Under the pieces are notes generated by a model that saw nothing but the letters and a program-made list of their open reading frames with translations, had not been told where the DNA came from and made no database searches. Positions 38,413 through 49,505 of a DNA stretch of 64,000 nucleotides are shown here, one piece after another. Position 1 is the stretch's first letter. Each line of letters starts with the position of its first letter. Both the position numbers and the translations under genes were made by a program. The DNA comes from Cladobotryum mycophilum. Taxonomy: Eukaryota; Ascomycota; Sordariomycetes; Hypocreales; Hypocreaceae. The stretch is from contig CM071591.1 of the NCBI GenBank assembly GCA_036429605.1, forward strand, positions 62,001 to 126,000. Direction: 5' to 3'.

Positions 38413-38894
38413 TGTGACGTTCTAGGCGTTTCCTAACAAGGATAACCTAGATCGTGGCTAATATTGGCAATGGATTAAAACAAGGTTAAGCAATAGGTTT
38501 AATATATTATAGTTTAGGTATTAGATTATTAATAATAAATAATTATATTAATAATTAATTAAATATAAAAAAAATATAAACTAGTATATATAATAATTAG
38601 GTTTATTATAGTCTAAATAAATATAAGATTCTATTTTAATAAAAATAAACTAATAATCTAATAGTTATTATGATTATTTAATAGTTTTATACTTATTTAA
38701 TAATTTTTTATTTATTTAATAATTTTATACTTATCTAATAAACTAATTTTTAAAAGGTAAACTAGATTAATAATATAATTAATTAACTTATCTAAGATTT
38801 TACTATAATTATACTAGACTATAATAAGTATAAGTATTCCTAAAAATAAGTCTTTTTTTAATATACAACCTAAACATAAGGTTAGGTTATTATA
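38413..38894 (+). repeat. 5' LTR of retrotransposon D
   Basis: Starts TGTGACGTTCTAGGCG. It is the uninterrupted counterpart of the split outer LTR. CTAGACTATAATAAGTATAAG here corresponds to CTAGGCCGTAACAAGCACAAG there and gives the empty target site of the TIR element. Confidence 0.8.
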
Positions 38895-41800
38895 TATTAC
38901 TTCTCTCTTTTAGGTCTTATTCTTAAGATCTATTAGTTTATAAATACCTTATTATTCCTAGCTTTTTTTTATCTTAAGCCTTTTTTTCCTTTTTAGTAGA
39001 TTATATTCCTAAGAGTTATATATTTTTTTAAAGTATAATTAATAGGATATAGAAAAAACTATATTTTTTTATATATAATCATTATAAATATTTAGAATTA
39101 ATTAATTTTTTTAGTTTTTTTATAATACCTTATTTTTTTTACGAGTCTTATAGTATTAAATGTATTATAGTTTAAAAGTTTTATAATTATTATTTATATA
39201 ATAAAAAAAGATATATAATAATTATTTTTTTAAAGCAATAAATAGGGTTTTTTTTTTAATTTATTCTTTTTTTTATTTCTAATATATATTTTTAATAGAT
39301 TATATTATTAAGGAGAACTATTGATTAAAAGAGTAAAAGGCTATTATAGTTTTTAAGCTTTTTAAGCTTTATAAGAAATTAAATAAAAAGTATTATTAAT
39401 TAACTAAGAGTATAAGCCATTTAATTTATATTTATAAATAAAAAGAAAATATTTATAAATAAAAAATAAAAATATTATAATAAAATACTAAAATAATAAA
39501 TAATCTTAAAATAATAAATTAATTTAATTTTATATTTTTCTTTTATTAAAAATATTTTTATAAGATTATAAATAATTTTTTTAATATTTTTATTAACTAA
39601 TATTTTTTTAAGTAAAAAAATATAAAAGACTAGATATATCTATATTTCTTTTAATAATAAAAGTTTATAATTAATATTTAAAATAACCTTTTTAATTAAA
39701 TAAAATTTTAATTTCTTAAAATCTAATTTATTACTTAATTATATTATTTTAATATTTATATTTTTTTACTTAATATATAATAAAATAAATAAATTATATC
39801 TTTCTTTTTAAAAATTAATCTTTTTAATCTATCCTTATTTATATATTTCCTTATTTTTTTATAAACTAATATAAATTATACCTTTATTACCTAATATAGA
39901 TCTTTTATTCTATTTACTTTAATTATAGCCTTATCTATAATTATCCTATTTCTAGGTAATTTATATACCTTTAAATTATAGCTAAAGTTAGCATATATAG
40001 AGTTTAAGCCTATAGATTCTAATATATTAATATTATAAATAATTTATACTAATAATAATAGTTTTACTTAATTAATTTACTTAAAATTAATATAATAATA
40101 TAAATACCCTTTAATAATCTAATTAATTTATTTAGTTTATTTATTAATTTATAAATAATAAGTTATACTAAGCTTATAATTAATACCTAATTATTTAATT
40201 AATCTTTACTAAAATTTAAATATAAAAACTAATCTTTAATCTAAAATAATTTCTTTAAACAAAAAATAAATACTTATAATTATATATAAAAATATATATA
40301 TAAATTCTTTTATATTTATAAATTCTTAATATAATAAAAAATAAACTTATTTTATAAATTTATTAATAACTATAAAAATACTATTATATTTAATCTTTAT
40401 AACAGATTTAATTAATATAAATAATTTTATAATAAAATCTAATATAATTACTTTTTATAATTTCTAAAATACTAATAATAATTAGATTTACTTATATAAC
40501 TTATACTTTAAAGCCTTTATTTAATTATATATAATATATATTAAAATAATCTTTTAAATATATTATTTTACTTTATAAAAATTAAAATTTTATTTAATTT
40601 ATTTAAGTATTTTTTATATTTTTTTATATTTATATAAAGAATATTAATAGATTTCTTTAATAAGATTTTTTTAAAATTCTAAAAAAATCTAGACTTTATT
40701 TTTATACTATTATAAGTTCTTATTACTTATAATAAATCCTTTAAGAAATTTATTTTCTTCCTAGGTTTTATAATATTCCTTAATACAATAAGTCTAAGTA
40801 TTATTATTCTTAATTTAAAACATAACATTTAATACATACTATATATAATATCCTTTTAAAATAATATCTAGGATTTATTCTATTATAATTATTTTACTTT
40901 AATTATAATTTACTTATTTATTTAAAATATTAACTTTACTATTCTCTAATTCTTTTAATAAATAAAAATATAATCAAATTCTAATAAATATTTAATATAT
41001 TTAACTTAATGTTTACTAAACTATTAAATTATAATAAAATAAAAAATATTATTATAATCTATATAAACTTTAATTTAATATTTACTTTTAAAAAAATAAT
41101 ATTTCTATTTTTTAAAAACTAAAATAATTATTAAAAATCTTTTATTATAAATAAAATAATTTAATTTAGTATCATATAAGATTTATAAATAAAATACAAT
41201 TAATTATAGTTTACTATTTTTATCTTATTATTTAAATTAAGCTTTTAATCTAAAATTAAAAAAGTTTATTTTAAGTTTTATTTTATTTTTTTAAATTAAA
41301 TATTATAAATACTAGATTTCTTATAATTAAAGTCTTAATTCATTTAAAAACCTATTATATTCTTTCTATCCACTTAAATATTTAATTCTTTTTAATTAAC
41401 TTATAAAATAAATATATAATCTTATTATAATTTTTTATAAAACATTAATAATAATTAATAAAATCTAAAAAACTTTAAACTTTTTTAATAATATTTAACT
41501 TAAACTAATTTTATATTATTTTAATTTTAATAAAATTTATATATATTTTATTTAATATAATAATATATCTAAAAAAAATAATCTATTAAATATAAAATTT
41601 ATATTTTTCTAGTTTAATTAAAAGCTTTATTTTCTAAAATTTAATAAATATTTAATATATATATTACTTATATTCTTTAAGTATATCTAAGAAAATTAAA
41701 ATATTATTAAAATAGACTATTATAAAAATATTAAAGTATTCTTTAAATATATTATTAATTATTTTTTAAAATATTATAAAGGTATTTATTAATTCAAAAA

Positions 41801-44642
41801 ATATAATAAGATATTTAAATAATTTAAACTTAATATAAAAAGCTATTATTTATTTTTCTTTTTTTATATAAATAAGATTATATACTTTTTTTAAATTAAA
41901 TATAATAAACTATTTTTTACTTTAAAAATAGTTTTATAATTCTATAATTAAAAATAGTAAAATATAATTTTTAAGTATAATTTTATTAAATTATTAATAA
42001 TCTATTACTAACCATAATTTCCTATTTTTCTTTAAGATAAACATCACAAAATATCCTACTTTTAATATTAATAATCTAATAAAACCTTTAATTAATATCT
42101 TATTAATCTATTCTTAAAGTATTATAAGTTCTTTCTTATTAAAGTTATAAATCTTATAAAATATAAAGTTAATTCTATTTTTTAAAATAATCTTATAATC
42201 CTATTAACTATATTTTAATAGCTTTATATTAAAAGTCTTTTAAAATAATTTTGTATAATATTTATATTTATTAAGAATTTAATAAAAGTTTTTTTTTTAT
42301 TTAAAAATAATCTTTTTTTTAAAAGCTTATTAAGTTCTTTAAATATCTTTCGTAAAAAAACAATAATTTTATAAGTTTTCTATTCTTAACCTTTTTCTTA
42401 TATAAGTCTTATTTTTTTTAATACTTAATTAAATAAAATATTTTATGTTTTTTTTTAATATTTTACTTAAAGATTTTTTTTTAAATTTATTACTCTATTA
42501 TTAAATTCTCATAAAATCTCACGCTTCGTATTTATTTCCAACTAAAGCCTTTACTCTTATTCTAATAAAATTAACTAGTTTTCTAATTAATAAAAAAATT
42601 ATTATCCTATAGCTAAGAATATCTTAAAATTATATTATACTTATTAAAGTCTATTAAATTATAAAAAATAAACTTTTTATACTTTTAAATTTCAATAAAA
42701 AAATAATTAATCTTTATATTAATCTATTCTTTATTATAAAAAAAAATTCTTTTTTTAATATAATAAAATAAACATAACTTATATTTTAATTTTTTTTCTA
42801 GAGTAATTATAAATAATTTATAGCTTTAAAAAATAAATAATTATTTATTACTTTATTATTTATTAATATAATAAAATAATATCTTTTAATTTATAATTCT
42901 ACTATTAAATAAAACTATTTATAATAGCCTTTATTTATAAAATTAAAAAACCTTATTTAATAATTATCCTATAGCTTTTTTATAAATAATTAATTCCATT
43001 TTTTATTTTTAGATTATAAATTTTATAAATTACTATATTATTTTTAGTATTTAATATATTTTATAATTTATACTATTTTTATTAATCTTTTAAGTTTTTT
43101 TTATAAGTTTAAAAATTAAAGCTTTATTTAAATAATTCTTAAGTAATTTTTATAATAAAATATTTTTATATAATTACTATTAGTTTAAATATTTATTAAT
43201 ATTAATTTATAAGCTTAGCTTTCTAATATTCTTTATATATAAGTTTAATATAATCTTAATAATATATATTTTAATAATTAATTTATAAAGATTTATTATA
43301 TTATAAATTATCTTAATATTCTAGGATTTCTTTTATTATAAATTCCTTTTTCTAAATAAATAAACTATTAATATTATTAACAAAGATTTCTTAATTAATA
43401 ATTACTTTTATAAAATATTATATTTATATTAATAATTAATTTATAAGTATTAAATAATATTATTAAATTTCTTTTAATAAATTCTATTAATCTCTTTTTT
43501 ATTATATTTTTATTTAAATATATTAATTTATTAAAAAAGCTTTAAATATTAATTTATATTATCTTTTAAACTTTAATAAATTAAATATCTATTTTTAAAA
43601 TATATTATCTAGCTTATTAAAGTATAGTTTATAATTAATTATTATTTAATAATAATATTAACTTATTTTTTTTCTAGCTTAAAACCTAACTTTTATATGC
43701 CCTTTTTTTTATTCTTTTAAAAGATTTATAATTCTTAGAAAAATATTTTATTTTACTATAATTATAATATTTTACCTTTTTCTTTTTTAGATTATATTAA
43801 GGTCTATTTAACCTAGCTTACTATTATTATTTTTAATAATATAATTATTTTTAGGTTTTTAATAAATTTTATTTTGTTATTTTTATTTATAATAAATATA
43901 TTATTAATTATTAATTCTAATAATTATTTTAATATATTTTATAAAAGTATTTAATAAATCTTTTTTAAAAAGTTTATTTTTAATATTTTTTTAATCTTTA
44001 ATAAAACTAGTTTATTAATGGTTTATTATCTTAATTAAATTTTAAAATAACTTATCTAAATATAATAATATAATCTAAAACTAATCCTTTTTAATAAAAG
44101 TTTTAAAATAATTATTTTACTTTTCTTTTCTTATTAATAATTTCAAATATTTCCTTAAATTCTTTAATAAATTTATTAAAATCTTTAAAAATTTATTTTA
44201 TTTATTTATTTTTTTTACTCTTTAAATTATTATAATAATTCTTTATAATAGATTTAAATTATTTTTTAATAGGTTTTTTTATATAGATATATATATAAAT
44301 TACTCTTATATAATCCTTTTTAAAGCATTAAGGGTAATAGTTATAGTAAGTTTTTAAGTCTATAATAAAAGCCTAAAAAAATATTATTCTAGGTTTTCTA
44401 AAAAATAATTCTAGGTCTTTTAGTTTAAGGACTTTTTTAGTATTTTTTCTTAATTTCTTATTTATTCTTTTCTTAAATTATTAATTCATAACTAAAAATA
44501 TCTTATTTTCTTTTTTAATTTTATTAAATAATATAATTAATTATACTAAAATAAATACTTAAAATAATTATTATTTTTTATTAATTATAATATTTAATAT
44601 TATTTAAAATTATAATAATCCACCAAATAAAAATTATTAATA
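38413..44642 (+). mobile_element. LTR retrotransposon D, 3' LTR missing or replaced
   Basis: 5' LTR 38413-38894 (482 bp) of the same long subfamily as the outer solo LTR, with start TGTGACGTTC intact. Internal sequence 38895-44642 includes about 2.8 kb homologous to the interior of A. The next LTR (44643) belongs to the shorter subfamily of A. The simplest reading is that D inserted into A and a later recombination joined the interior of D to the 3' end of A, deleting one LTR. Confidence 0.6.
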
Positions 44643-45089
44643 TATAATATTCCAGACATTTTCTAACAAAAATAACCTAAATTATAATTAATATTAATAA
44701 TAAATTAAAATAAAATTAAATAATAAATTTAATATATTATAATTTAAATATTAGATTATTAATAAAAAATGATTATATTAATAATTAATTAAATATATAA
44801 AAAAAGATATAAATTAATATATATAATAATTAAATTTATTATAATTTAAATAAATATAAAATCTTATTTTAATAAAAATAAACTAATAATCTAATAGTTA
44901 TAATAAATTAAGTTAATTTTATTTAAGCTATTAAATATATTTAAGTTAATTTTATTTAAGCTAATTATAATTAACTATATTACCTAGGATTTTACTATAG
45001 TTATATTTTCTAATCAATAGCTTATACAGGTGTTATTAAAAGTAGGTCTAGTTCTATAAATGATATAAGTATAAAGTCGGGTCGTTATA
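44643..45089 (+). repeat. 3' LTR of retrotransposon A
   Basis: Starts TATAATATTCCAGACA and ends GTCGGGTCGTTATA, 447 bp. It has one fewer ~32-bp tandem unit than the 5' LTR. The last 100 bp still keep many G and C bases. Confidence 0.7.
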
Positions 45090-45396
45090 TATATATAGGT
45101 ATTAAACATTTTAAAAAATTCTAATATTATTAATTTTCTTAGGTAAAATCATAAACCTATATAAATAATATTTTACTTTAAATTTTAGTATAACTAAATC
45201 TCTTAGGTAATATAATAATCCTATGCTATTAATATCTTTATAGGATTTTACTAGATACACGGGTTTAATATAGGGCTTTAAGTATACAAAGTCTCGTATA
45301 ATTAAGATTTACTTATGTATTTTATTTATTGACACGGGGGCCCGTGTAGTTTTATTTGCACGGGGCCCTGTGTCCCTACGCGCCGCCCCGTAACAA

Positions 45397-45463
45397 GCAC
45401 AAGTGTTCCTAAAAGTGGGTTTCTTTTCAGTGTATGACCCAGACGTGGGGTCGGGTCATCACA
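45397..45463 (+). repeat. Outer solo LTR, right part
   Basis: Continues the LTR interrupted at 26086 (GCACAAGTGTTCC..) and ends GGGTCGGGTCATCACA, the clean LTR end, immediately followed by the ATGCT target copy. Confidence 0.83.
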
Positions 45464-45468
45464 ATGCT

Positions 45469-47088
45469 CTATCCAGTATCCTAGCCTTTTACTAAAAAGG
45501 TCCTAAAATATATTTTAGTACGCGGCTTACCCTAAAGATATTATGCTAATTTCTCCATCCTAATAATACATATATATACTAGTTTCGATAGGCGATATTA
45601 GTTATTATTTAAACCAAGAACATTTCCTAGAAATAGCATATTACTATTTAAGTTCATAGAAGGATAGATATAGAGGGTTAGCAAACCGATCTTAGACCTT
45701 CGGACACCTTGCTCTACACCGCACCAATCGTTCTAAACCCTTCTACAGAGACTGGCCAGTCAGATATCACAGACCGTGCTAATATCAGAGAAATTTGTCC
45801 TAGGTACAATATAAACAACCTTTACACCAGCCATCAGCATAATACTGATTTAAAGCAGCCTAAATACCAACGACAGCATTTACCAAGTCCACTTCTACCT
45901 CAATGCCAAGCTGGCGCGTCGTCCAACTACAAGTATATGGGCTTCATCACGCACCACCCTCTACTTTACACGAATCCCCTCCGCGTATTTTATCAATATC
46001 ACCCCATCTCAGGCCCCGACCAATATACTAACCTGATTATCTCTTCCCGCTATGGAAACTAGTAAAGAATAAGCAGCCGTGTCAATGATAACGGAATGAT
46101 CAACAGGGGGCCGATTCCATCTTGGTATTTAAGTTGAACTTTTGGTTCTAGAGCAGGCCATTCCCCACAGGGCTCCATACGGAAACCCCCTAAGGTACCA
46201 GAATCCATTCCACATCCCTTCGTCAATTCCAAAACGGTCAAACATTTCGGTGGTCATGCTTTTCAAGCTTTCAGCCCGACTATGTTGAATTGCATTATCC
46301 TTGTTGTCGATTATTCTTGCATTGATTCCACTCTAATTGAACTAGTTGGCTAATGAAAGCATGAGCTAGGTATACTTGGCCACATTTGACCTTGGTGCCA
46401 CCCTGTGAAACTTGTCCTGCTGGTCTAGCCCCAATCATGAGTAAGTCAACTTACGATGTAACTAGACCGATGGCCATATTTCCACCGATAATCGTAGGGA
46501 AAAAGGAAATCTGTATTTGGTCCTAGTCTTTTCTAGCGCAATATGTAAGCACAAGATGACAGAGCAGATCGAAACGGGATAATCTTAAGACAAGCCGACC
46601 CACACCTGGGAAGAAACAAAGGTCTATAACTACGGAGAGTAGAGTAACTTAATAACTTTGATCAGCATCACCGTGTTTGAGAGAAGAGAGGCGGAGTACA
46701 AACTCGCACATGTCTTAATCCGTTAGTCTAAGATTTTCAGCTCGGCTACAAGTACGTTGTCTTACTCGAGAGGGCTTGGTGTCTGGAGAGGAGCTGTTGG
46801 CTCTGGCATGTGCGACCTCTCTGTTTTTATGTAATTCTGTATTTTATGCAATACCGTCTATGCAACCAATGTATTCTTTATGCAGTTTAGGTTTCTGTTC
46901 TATTCTATGTTTGTGTTCCGTTCTCGGTTTCCCATTCCTTTACTCTGTATTTCTTACCTCATGGACACGCACCATACGACATGGCTACTCTATAAATATT
47001 CCCCATTTTCTACCACCACAAACTTTGATTCATCTTCTACACATACTACAGCTGATTAAATATTTTATTCATTTCAAAAAATCTTACA
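45469..47088. other. Intergenic region right of the island
   Basis: Base composition returns to normal. Frames at 45709-46062 and 46776-47108 have no family features and no splice partners. The promoter of the ABM gene occupies the end. Confidence 0.5.
46991..46997 (+). promoter_or_regulatory. TATA box of ABM-domain gene
   Basis: TATAAAT, 92 bp before the ATG at 47089, followed by a pyrimidine/A-rich leader typical of fungal transcripts. Confidence 0.5.
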
Positions 47089-47564
47089 ATGGCGACCTCC
47101 CAAACTGAGCAGACTCATGGCGTCGCCGGTACAGACCAGGATTTCCTTCGACAAGTCGCAACTCTCGATGCGGATGAAGAGTTTTGTGTCTATAGCCGGG
47201 TATGTTTGCCATTTCCATCAACCCATGCTCCCGAAATATTCTCAGTCCTTTTAACTCATTGCCTCAATACCAGATCTGGGCTTTCCCCGAAGGCGCGGAC
47301 AGACTCGCCAACATGTTTGCCGAGACCACACGCTTGTCTGCCTTTTTATCTGGGACGATACATTATTGCATGTGTCGCGATAGCCACGATCCAACCCTTT
47401 TCCTTCTTTTTGAGAGATATAAGGGAAGAAAGGGGTTTGATGCTCATATTGAGCAACCCTTTGTCCAAGGTCTCCTTGCCGCTGGGCTCATTCGTCATGT
47501 CGAGGCATCGTTTGCGAAGCCTATCCAGCCTGCAAAGCCAGAGACAGACAGTGGAGAAGTTTGA
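47089..47564 (+). CDS. ABM-domain (antibiotic biosynthesis monooxygenase-like) protein
   Basis: Two exons, 47089-47199 and 47274-47564, give 133 residues. A canonical 74-bp intron links EFCVYSR to IWAFPEGADRL. The protein has the small dimeric alpha/beta-barrel pattern of ABM domains: an N-terminal strand (FCVYSRIWAF), a helix (ADRLANMFAETTRLSAF), YCMCRDSHDPTLFLLFERY as central strands, then a helix ending HIEQPFVQGLL. Members act as cofactor-free oxygenases or as small cyclising or accessory enzymes; which one applies here is unknown. Position at the edge of the terpene-synthase group suggests a tailoring job. No signal peptide. Confidence 0.78.
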
Positions 47565-48092
47565 CGGGTATGAAAACAGTCTGTCGCTGTTCTATAATGA
47601 ACATAATTGGTTTAATTATGTTCTTCTGAGCACTGGTTTCATGTATTATGTATGCTAGGCAATAACATTAGTGACCCCATCATTTACTATGTCTTTGCGT
47701 AATCATTCTGGTTTACGTTCAATGCCCCCGTGATTGTTCAGTCCATCCATTGGCAGGTTTTTTGAGTACAACGTAAACTGCAATCAATCCATCAATTTTC
47801 AGACCTAGACTTGTGACTTGAAACAAGCATGCAAGGCTTGTTCCAAGGAAGCGATGAACATTTCACGCGGATGAACAGATATCTACTAGTCTGTAAATGC
47901 AACAAGCAAGTCTGACTCAAACACTCAAGATGCATCATTTGGTTAGCACATGAAAAGCTGAAGAGGAATATCAATCAAGCGAAGGATTTATTTATTGAGA
48001 AGCAAAAGAAGATTGTTATTGTTGAGGCTAAACTTATCGTCCCCGCCCAAGTGTACAAATGCCATGACGAAGCCAGCCCGGCTACGACTCAC
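47565..48092. other. Convergent intergenic region
   Basis: Space between the 3' ends of the ABM and reductase genes. Nothing recognised. Confidence 0.5.
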
Positions 48093-49497
48093 TTACTCGA
48101 CAAACTTGTCAGTATTTGGGGGCACAATAAGCTTCAAACGAGCTAGATCATGCAATGTATCAAATATGCTGTTGTATGAGTCGACTGTGCCAAAGAAGCC
48201 GTAATTGCGAGCCTTGCGCACGCTAATAGTCATAGCAGCCTCTCCAATAACAGCGGAGTCGGCAAAGGAAAAGATGCGTGCGCGATAGCGGTCATCAAAC
48301 GGATCGAGCACAAGATCGTGCTGTTGTGCGAGCTCTTTCCACGCCGCTTCAACCTCGGGTTGCAAAGACCATTCGAGGAGACTAAAGGTCGAATTAAACG
48401 TGGCTTGAGGGCCATATCTAGTATCATTAGTCGGTGTTTGTGGATGAATTGGCGATTGGAAGCTTGCTTACCCTCTGGGAGTCTCGGGATATGGTAGCTT
48501 CATAATGCGATACTTGGACTCGTCCGCCTGGGGAGGGTTCCAATCAACGCCGTACCACTTGGCTAGATATGGCCAAGCACGTCCCCAAGTAAAAGATTGT
48601 CCGTCGTGAATATTAAAGGCTTCATTAGCTGCCTTGTCCGTCAAAACCAGCCATTCTTCAAAATACGCATTGAGCAAGCCTGTACTCTGCACTTGCTCGC
48701 GATCCCAAGCGCGGTAGTCCCCAGGGAAGGAGATGGGCTGCTTCAAATGCGCTTGTACCGCTGCATAGACGCCAAATCCAATGAGATGATTGAGTGTTCC
48801 ATCGCGTACCGCGCCTACAATGTAGGAGGGCCTCGCCACATTCCATTTGGCGCCAACGGTCTGGCAGTAGGATGCAAGCCTGTCTTCCTGCTCATAGTAA
48901 AAGTTATCGTGGAGCAGAACTCGTGGGTCCGTTTCAAAGGCTGGAAGAGGAGCTGGGCCCTTGTGGAATGCGTAATGCTTGGATCCAGTCTGAAGCATGA
49001 ATCGTTTCGGCCTCAGACTAGTCTGTTCCAACGCAGCGACAAAGTTCGTGAACAGAGATACTACGCTAGTGTTAACATCTCAATCACATCTGGTAAGTTG
49101 AAGGACCTACTGTTTACTCTGTGCAATTCATCCCCGTTGGCCCAAAGATCAAGAACATTGCCCTTGGGGGCGGGCTGCATATAGGAGAAATAAAAAATGT
49201 AGTCGCTGTATCCACGTTAGCACCCGTTGTGTGCATTTGCGCTATAAAAGACTTACACTTTCTGAATTTTCTTCAACACATCTGCAATTTCAGATGGCTG
49301 TTTGAGAAAGTCCATCTGCACATGCTCAACACGTTGAGCGGCATCGCCTAGATCAGCAAAAAAGTTGTCTGGTGGAGGGCGGGAGCTAGAGCAAAAGATC
49401 TTAGCCCAACGTTGTGATGCAGCCAGCACCTTAACCATATGATACCCAGACACTCCCGTGGCACCGGTAACGAGAGCTGTCAGGTTTCGGGACTCTG

Positions 49498-49505
49498 GTC
49501 CATCA
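49498..49505. repeat. hAT target-site duplication, left copy
   Basis: GTCCATCA (TGATGGAC on the gene strand), identical to 52428-52435. Eight bases is the standard duplication length of hAT elements. Confidence 0.9.

Larger units (their letters stand above)
28951..45089 (+). mobile_element. LTR retrotransposon A with nested B and D
   Basis: 5' LTR 28951-29428 (478 bp) and 3' LTR 44643-45089 (447 bp), same subfamily. Flanked by TATAT (28946-28950 and 45090-45094); in such AT-rich sequence this duplication is weak evidence alone. Its internal region runs to 32233, is interrupted by B, resumes at 38157 (one target copy later) and stops at 38412 where D begins. Its coding content is destroyed. 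Confidence 0.7.
26087..45387. mobile_element. MULE-like TIR transposon carrying nested retroelements
   Basis: Terminal inverted repeats GGCGGCGCGTAGGGACAC.. (26087-26115 against 45359-45387; 28 of 29 bases match by hand). The 9-bp target duplication CCGTAACAA is at 26078-26086 and 45388-45396. The empty site is reconstructed exactly by comparison with the intact LTR at 38413-38894. A 9-bp duplication is typical of Mutator-like elements. Without the nested material the element would be about 3.16 kb, with any transposase lying in the now RIP-ruined 26120-28945 stretch. The second GC palindrome, ACACGGGGGCCCGTGT, is near 45332-45347. Confidence 0.78.
25664..45468. mobile_element. Nested transposon island (four layers)
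   Basis: The island is bounded by a 5-bp duplication ATGCT at 25664-25668 and 45464-45468. From outside in it contains a solo LTR, a TIR element, LTR retrotransposon A, and retrotransposons B and D within A. Most of the interior is extremely AT-rich, CpG-poor and full of stop codons in all frames, as expected after RIP. No intact gene survives. Internal sequence of A (about 29790-32233, continued at 38157-38412) is repeated in D at about 39600-42440. Confidence 0.85.

Noticed and set aside
26087..45387. Starship-type giant mobile element
   Set aside because: No tyrosine-recombinase captain or cargo genes; the size comes from nested retrotransposons, and the 9-bp duplication with inverted ends fits a cut-and-paste DNA transposon.
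45709..46062. 117-codon frame right of the island
   Set aside because: No start context, family motif or homologous structure visible; probably chance.
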